Assembly: GCA_023268575.1 (NCBI GenBank)
Contig: JALRCL010000440.1
Span: 1 to 8,289 of the forward strand
Length of the DNA stretch: 8,289 nt
Reading direction: 5' to 3'
Source of the DNA: Patulibacter sp.
GTDB lineage: Bacteria > Actinomycetota > Thermoleophilia > Solirubrobacterales > Solirubrobacteraceae
Every line of letters starts with the position of its first letter. Position 1 is the stretch's first letter. The notes under the pieces are model-generated. The model saw only the letters and a list, made by a program, of their open reading frames with translations. It was not told where the DNA came from and did no database searches. Made by a program: the position numbers and the translations under genes. Positions 5,491 through 8,289 of this stretch are shown piece after piece.

Positions 5491-6663
5491 TCAGCGCGTC
5501 AGGACGTCGGTCAGCTCGGCGACGACCCGGTCGATCTGTGCCTCGGTCATCGTCGGGAACAGCGGCAGCGCCAAGCCGCGGCGCGCTGCGTCCTCGGCGA
5601 CGGGGAACTGCCCCTCGCGGAAGCCGAACCGCTCCCGGTAGAACGAGAAGAGATGGATGGCGGGCAGGTAGTCGCGGGTCTGGATCCCCCGGCGCCCGAG
5701 CTCGACGATCGTCGCGTTGCGATCGACGTCGCGTGGCAGCCGCACGACGTAGACGAACCACGAGCGCCGGGCGCCCGCGACCTCGGTGCTCGCGAGATCG
5801 GCGTCGGTCGCCGGCAGCTCGAGGCCGGTGCGCTCCGCGAGACCCGCGAGCCGCTCGGCGTAGGCGGCGGCGACCCGTTCCCGGCCCCCGAGCAGCTCGT
5901 CGAGCCGGCCGAGCTGGGCGAGGCCGAGCGCGCACTGGATGTCGGACAGCCGGTAGTTGAAGCCGAGGCGGTCGTGGTCCAGCCACGCCATGCCGGGCGC
6001 GCGGCCCTGGTTGCGCTCGCTGTCCAGACGGTCCTTCGTCGCTCGGTCGCCGACGGTCACGATGCCGCCCTCGCCGGTCGTCATCTGCTTGTTCGCGTAG
6101 AACGCGAAGACCGCCGGGTGCCCGCGGCCGCCGACCGGCACGCCGTCGGGGTGCAGCGCGCCGAGCGCCTCGCAGGCGTCCTCGACGATCGGCACGCCGA
6201 GCGCCTCGAGCTGCGGGGTCGGCGCCGGGACGCCGAAGATGTGGACCGGCAGCAGCGCCGCGGTGCGCTCGGTGACCGCCGCGGCGACCGCGGCGGACGG
6301 CACGTTGAGCGTCACCGGATCGACGTCGACGAAGACCGGGACCGCCCGCTCGAAGAGCCCGGCGTTCGACGAGGCGATGAACGAGAACGGCGAGGTGACG
6401 ACCTCGGGCCCCGGGCCGGCGCCGGCCTCGCCGGTCGGTGCCTCGACGCCGACGGCGCGCAGCGCGAGATGCAGGCCCGCCGTGCCGGAGGACACGGCGC
6501 TCGCGTGCGCCGCGCCGACGCGCGCGGCGAACGCCTCCTCGAACGCAGGCAGTCGCGGACCCAGCGAGAGGTGGCCCGAGCGGAGGACCTCGAGGACCGC
6601 CTGCTCTTCGGCCTCGCCGATGACCGGGCGGGCGAGCGGGACGAGCTCGGGCTCGTCGCTCAT
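5491..6663 (-). CDS. DegT/DnrJ/EryC1/StrS-family PLP-dependent aminotransferase
   Basis: This 390-residue, fold-type I PLP enzyme belongs to the family that usually transfers an amino group from glutamate to a keto-sugar nucleotide. Visible elements are the N-terminal PLARPVIGEAEEQAVLEVLRSG (8-29), SGTAGLHLAL (59-68, cofactor phosphate contact), SFIASSNAGLF (94-104), VDVDPVTLN (112-120), PIVEDACEALGA (158-169) with Asp162 expected at the pyridine nitrogen, and YANKQMTTGEGG (189-200) with Lys192 as Schiff-base lysine. GFNYRLSDIQCALGLAQL (234-251) and a C-terminal DYLPAIHLF (331-339) follow. The Lys rules out the dehydratase and regulatory variants that lack it. The ATG at 6663 overlaps the TGA of cimA (ATGA), so translation is probably coupled; the frame is open further upstream but only as noise within cimA. 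No sugar-nucleotide genes are adjacent, so the substrate is unknown. Confidence 0.95.
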   Translation of the reverse strand: MSDEPELVPLARPVIGEAEEQAVLEVLRSGHLSLGPRLPAFEEAFAARVGAAHASAVSSGTAGLHLALRAVGVEAPTGEAGAGPGPEVVTSPFSFIASSNAGLFERAVPVFVDVDPVTLNVPSAAVAAAVTERTAALLPVHIFGVPAPTPQLEALGVPIVEDACEALGALHPDGVPVGGRGHPAVFAFYANKQMTTGEGGIVTVGDRATKDRLDSERNQGRAPGMAWLDHDRLGFNYRLSDIQCALGLAQLGRLDELLGGRERVAAAYAERLAGLAERTGLELPATDADLASTEVAGARRSWFVYVVRLPRDVDRNATIVELGRRGIQTRDYLPAIHLFSFYRERFGFREGQFPVAEDAARRGLALPLFPTMTEAQIDRVVAELTDVLTR

Positions 6664-8289
6664 CGCGGGACCGGCACCGCGTCGCCGTCGGCCGCGTCGT
6701 CCCGCGGCGCCTCCGCGGCGGCCGTCCGCCCCGGCTGCTCCGCCCAGGCGAGCGACTCCACGAGCGCGTCCCACGAGGCGCCGATGAGGTTCTCGCCGAC
6801 GCCGATCGTGCCCCAGGTCCGCTGACCGTCCGAGGCGTCGATGAGCACGCGGGTCACCGCCCCGGTGCCCTTCGTCTCGTCGAGGATCCGGACCTTGAAG
6901 TTCACGAGCTCGATGTCGGCGAGGTGCGGGTGCACGCCGGCGATCGCGGCGCGCAGCGCGCGGTCCAGCGCGTGCACGGGGCCGTTGCCCTCGGCGGTCC
7001 GGACGAAGCGCTCGTCCCCGACCCAGATCTTGATCGTCGCCTCGGTCTCGACCCGCCCGCCGGCGCGCTGCTCGACGATGACGCGCCAGCTCTCCAGCCG
7101 GAACAGCGGCTCGTAGGCGCCGGTCTCGCGGCGCAGCAGCAGCTCGAAGCTCGCGTCCGCCGCCTCGTAGTGGTAGCCGCGGTGCTCGAGCTCCTTGACG
7201 CGCTCGATGATCCGCGTCGCCTGCTCGTCGCTCACCTCGAGGCCGGCGTCGGCGGCCTTCTCGACGACGGTGCCCTTGCCGGCGAGCTCCGAGACGAGGA
7301 TCTCGCGCTGGTTGCCGACGTCGATCGGGTCGACGTGCTCGAACGTCGACGCGTCGGCGCGGATGCCCGCGATGTGCAGGCCGCCCTTGTGGGCGAACGC
7401 GTTTCGCCCGACGTAGGGCTGCGTCGGCCGCGGCGTGCGGTTCAACAGCTCGTCGACGAAGTGGGCCGTCTCGGTGAGCTTCGGCAGGTGGCCCTCGGGG
7501 AGCGCCGTGACCCCGAGCTTCAGCTGCAGGTCGGCGGTGATCGTCGTGAGGTTCGCGTTGCCGGTGCGCTCGCCGATGCCGTTCGTCGTGCCCTGCACGT
7601 GGGTCGCGCCCGCCTGGACGGCGAGCAGCGAGTTCGCCACGCCGCAGCCGGTGTCGTCGTGGGCATGGATGCCGATCCGCGCGTGCTCGCCGAGCTCGGC
7701 GACCACGGCGCTGACCGCCTCGTGGATCTGCATCGGCAGCGACGAGCCGTTCGTGTCGCAGAGCGTCAGCGTGTCCGCACCTGCGTCGACGGCGGCGCGC
7801 AGGCAGCGGTGCGCGTACTCGCGGTCGTCGCGCCAGGCGTCGAAGAAGTGCTCGGCGTCGTAGATGACGCGCTTGCCCTCGCCGACGAGGAACGCGACGG
7901 AGTCGGCGATCAGCCGGAGGTTCTCCGCGGGATCGACGCGCACGACCTTCTCGAGGTGCAGGCCCCAGGTCTTGCCGACGATCGTCGTCACGTCGCAGAA
8001 CGCGTCCGCGAGGATCCGCAGCGACGGGTCCTCGTCGGCGCGCAGGTCGCGCCGACGGGTCATCCCGAAGGCGGCGATCCGCGAGTGGGTCCAGGTCTCC
8101 TGCGCCAGCAGCGCGAAGAGCTCCTGCTCCTTCGGGTTCGAGGCCGGGAAGCCCGCCTCGATGAGGGTGACGCCGAGCTCGTCGAGCTTCAGCGCGACGC
8201 GGAGCTTCTCCTCCGCGGAGAGGGACATCCCCTCGCCCTGCATGCCGTCGCGGAGCGTGGCGTCGTAGAGCTCGAAGGGTCGTGCGGTC
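6660..8289 (-). CDS. cimA: Citramalate synthase (5' end outside the window)
   Basis: CimA condenses pyruvate with acetyl-CoA to (R)-citramalate, the first step of the threonine-independent route to 2-oxobutyrate and isoleucine. About 542 residues are visible. The frame runs off the right edge, beginning with ELYDATLRDG (8259-8283; the Arg-Asp pair of the DRE-TIM barrel), so the ATG at 8243 is not the start and only a short N-terminus is missing. Other motifs are IEAGFPASNPKE, CDTNGSSLP, the metal-binding HAHDD (7653-7667), NGIGERTGNAN, AFAHKGGLH and DASTFEHVDPIDVGNQREILVSEL. A C-terminal LeuA-dimerisation-type regulatory domain follows (VNFKVRILDETKGTGAVTRV; DGQRTWGTIGVGENLI). The TFEHVDP-GNQR block and overall length favour CimA over 2-isopropylmalate synthase; homocitrate synthase is less likely. 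The product ends in an Ala/Asp/Pro-rich tail and its TGA overlaps the aminotransferase ATG. Such enzymes are often feedback-inhibited by isoleucine through the C-terminal domain. Confidence 0.92.
   Translation of the reverse strand, partial: TARPFELYDATLRDGMQGEGMSLSAEEKLRVALKLDELGVTLIEAGFPASNPKEQELFALLAQETWTHSRIAAFGMTRRRDLRADEDPSLRILADAFCDVTTIVGKTWGLHLEKVVRVDPAENLRLIADSVAFLVGEGKRVIYDAEHFFDAWRDDREYAHRCLRAAVDAGADTLTLCDTNGSSLPMQIHEAVSAVVAELGEHARIGIHAHDDTGCGVANSLLAVQAGATHVQGTTNGIGERTGNANLTTITADLQLKLGVTALPEGHLPKLTETAHFVDELLNRTPRPTQPYVGRNAFAHKGGLHIAGIRADASTFEHVDPIDVGNQREILVSELAGKGTVVEKAADAGLEVSDEQATRIIERVKELEHRGYHYEAADASFELLLRRETGAYEPLFRLESWRVIVEQRAGGRVETEATIKIWVGDERFVRTAEGNGPVHALDRALRAAIAGVHPHLADIELVNFKVRILDETKGTGAVTRVLIDASDGQRTWGTIGVGENLIGASWDALVESLAWAEQPGRTAAAEAPRDDAADGDAVPVPR

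Noticed and set aside
5653..6825. 390-codon plus-strand frame opposite the aminotransferase
   Set aside because: The Arg/Asp/Glu-rich translation has no recognisable motif, whereas the minus strand encodes a full PLP enzyme with its lysine.
8241..8243. ATG at 8243 as the start of cimA
   Set aside because: The codons before it encode ELYDATLRDG, the conserved catalytic start of the family, in the same frame. The real start is outside the window.

Overview
The window is very GC-rich DNA (coding third positions are almost all G or C), most likely from a high-GC actinobacterium. A Thermoleophilia/Solirubrobacterales-type lineage would fit the style of the proteins, but that placement is inference, not shown by any marker gene. 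The genes are core metabolism, cell wall and DNA repair. I see no mobile element, CRISPR array, tRNA, rRNA or phage gene.

Layout. Positions 1 to about 140 hold a fragment of purH on the minus strand, encoding part of the C-terminal transformylase domain. It has clearly lower GC than everything after it and breaks off abruptly. From the breakpoint, a plus-strand reading frame without stops leads into a class A penicillin-binding protein (323-2764). This gene converges on a minus-strand block across a 167-bp intergenic region with two hairpins. Reading in the direction of transcription (right to left), the minus-strand block is: citramalate synthase cimA (5' end beyond the window), a DegT/DnrJ/EryC1/StrS-family PLP aminotransferase sharing an ATGA overlap with cimA, a small NTF2/SnoaL-like protein with a strong Shine-Dalgarno, a 125-bp gap carrying a near-perfect direct repeat, argH, and a 3-methyladenine DNA glycosylase sharing a GTGA overlap with argH.

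How the genes relate. cimA starts the threonine-independent route to isoleucine, and argH finishes arginine synthesis. The two 4-base overlaps imply two translationally coupled pairs, cimA/aminotransferase and argH/glycosylase. The NTF2-like gene could be co-transcribed with either. The PBP builds peptidoglycan and is not obviously linked to the minus-strand genes.

Nothing here amounts to a clearly new system. The points worth a second look are the apparent chimeric junction at about 140-190, the duplicated argH start region (70-bp period) that creates an arginine-rich overlapping small ORF and a possible near-leaderless promoter, the cysteine-bearing insert in the PBP glycosyltransferase domain, and the aminotransferase coupled to cimA.
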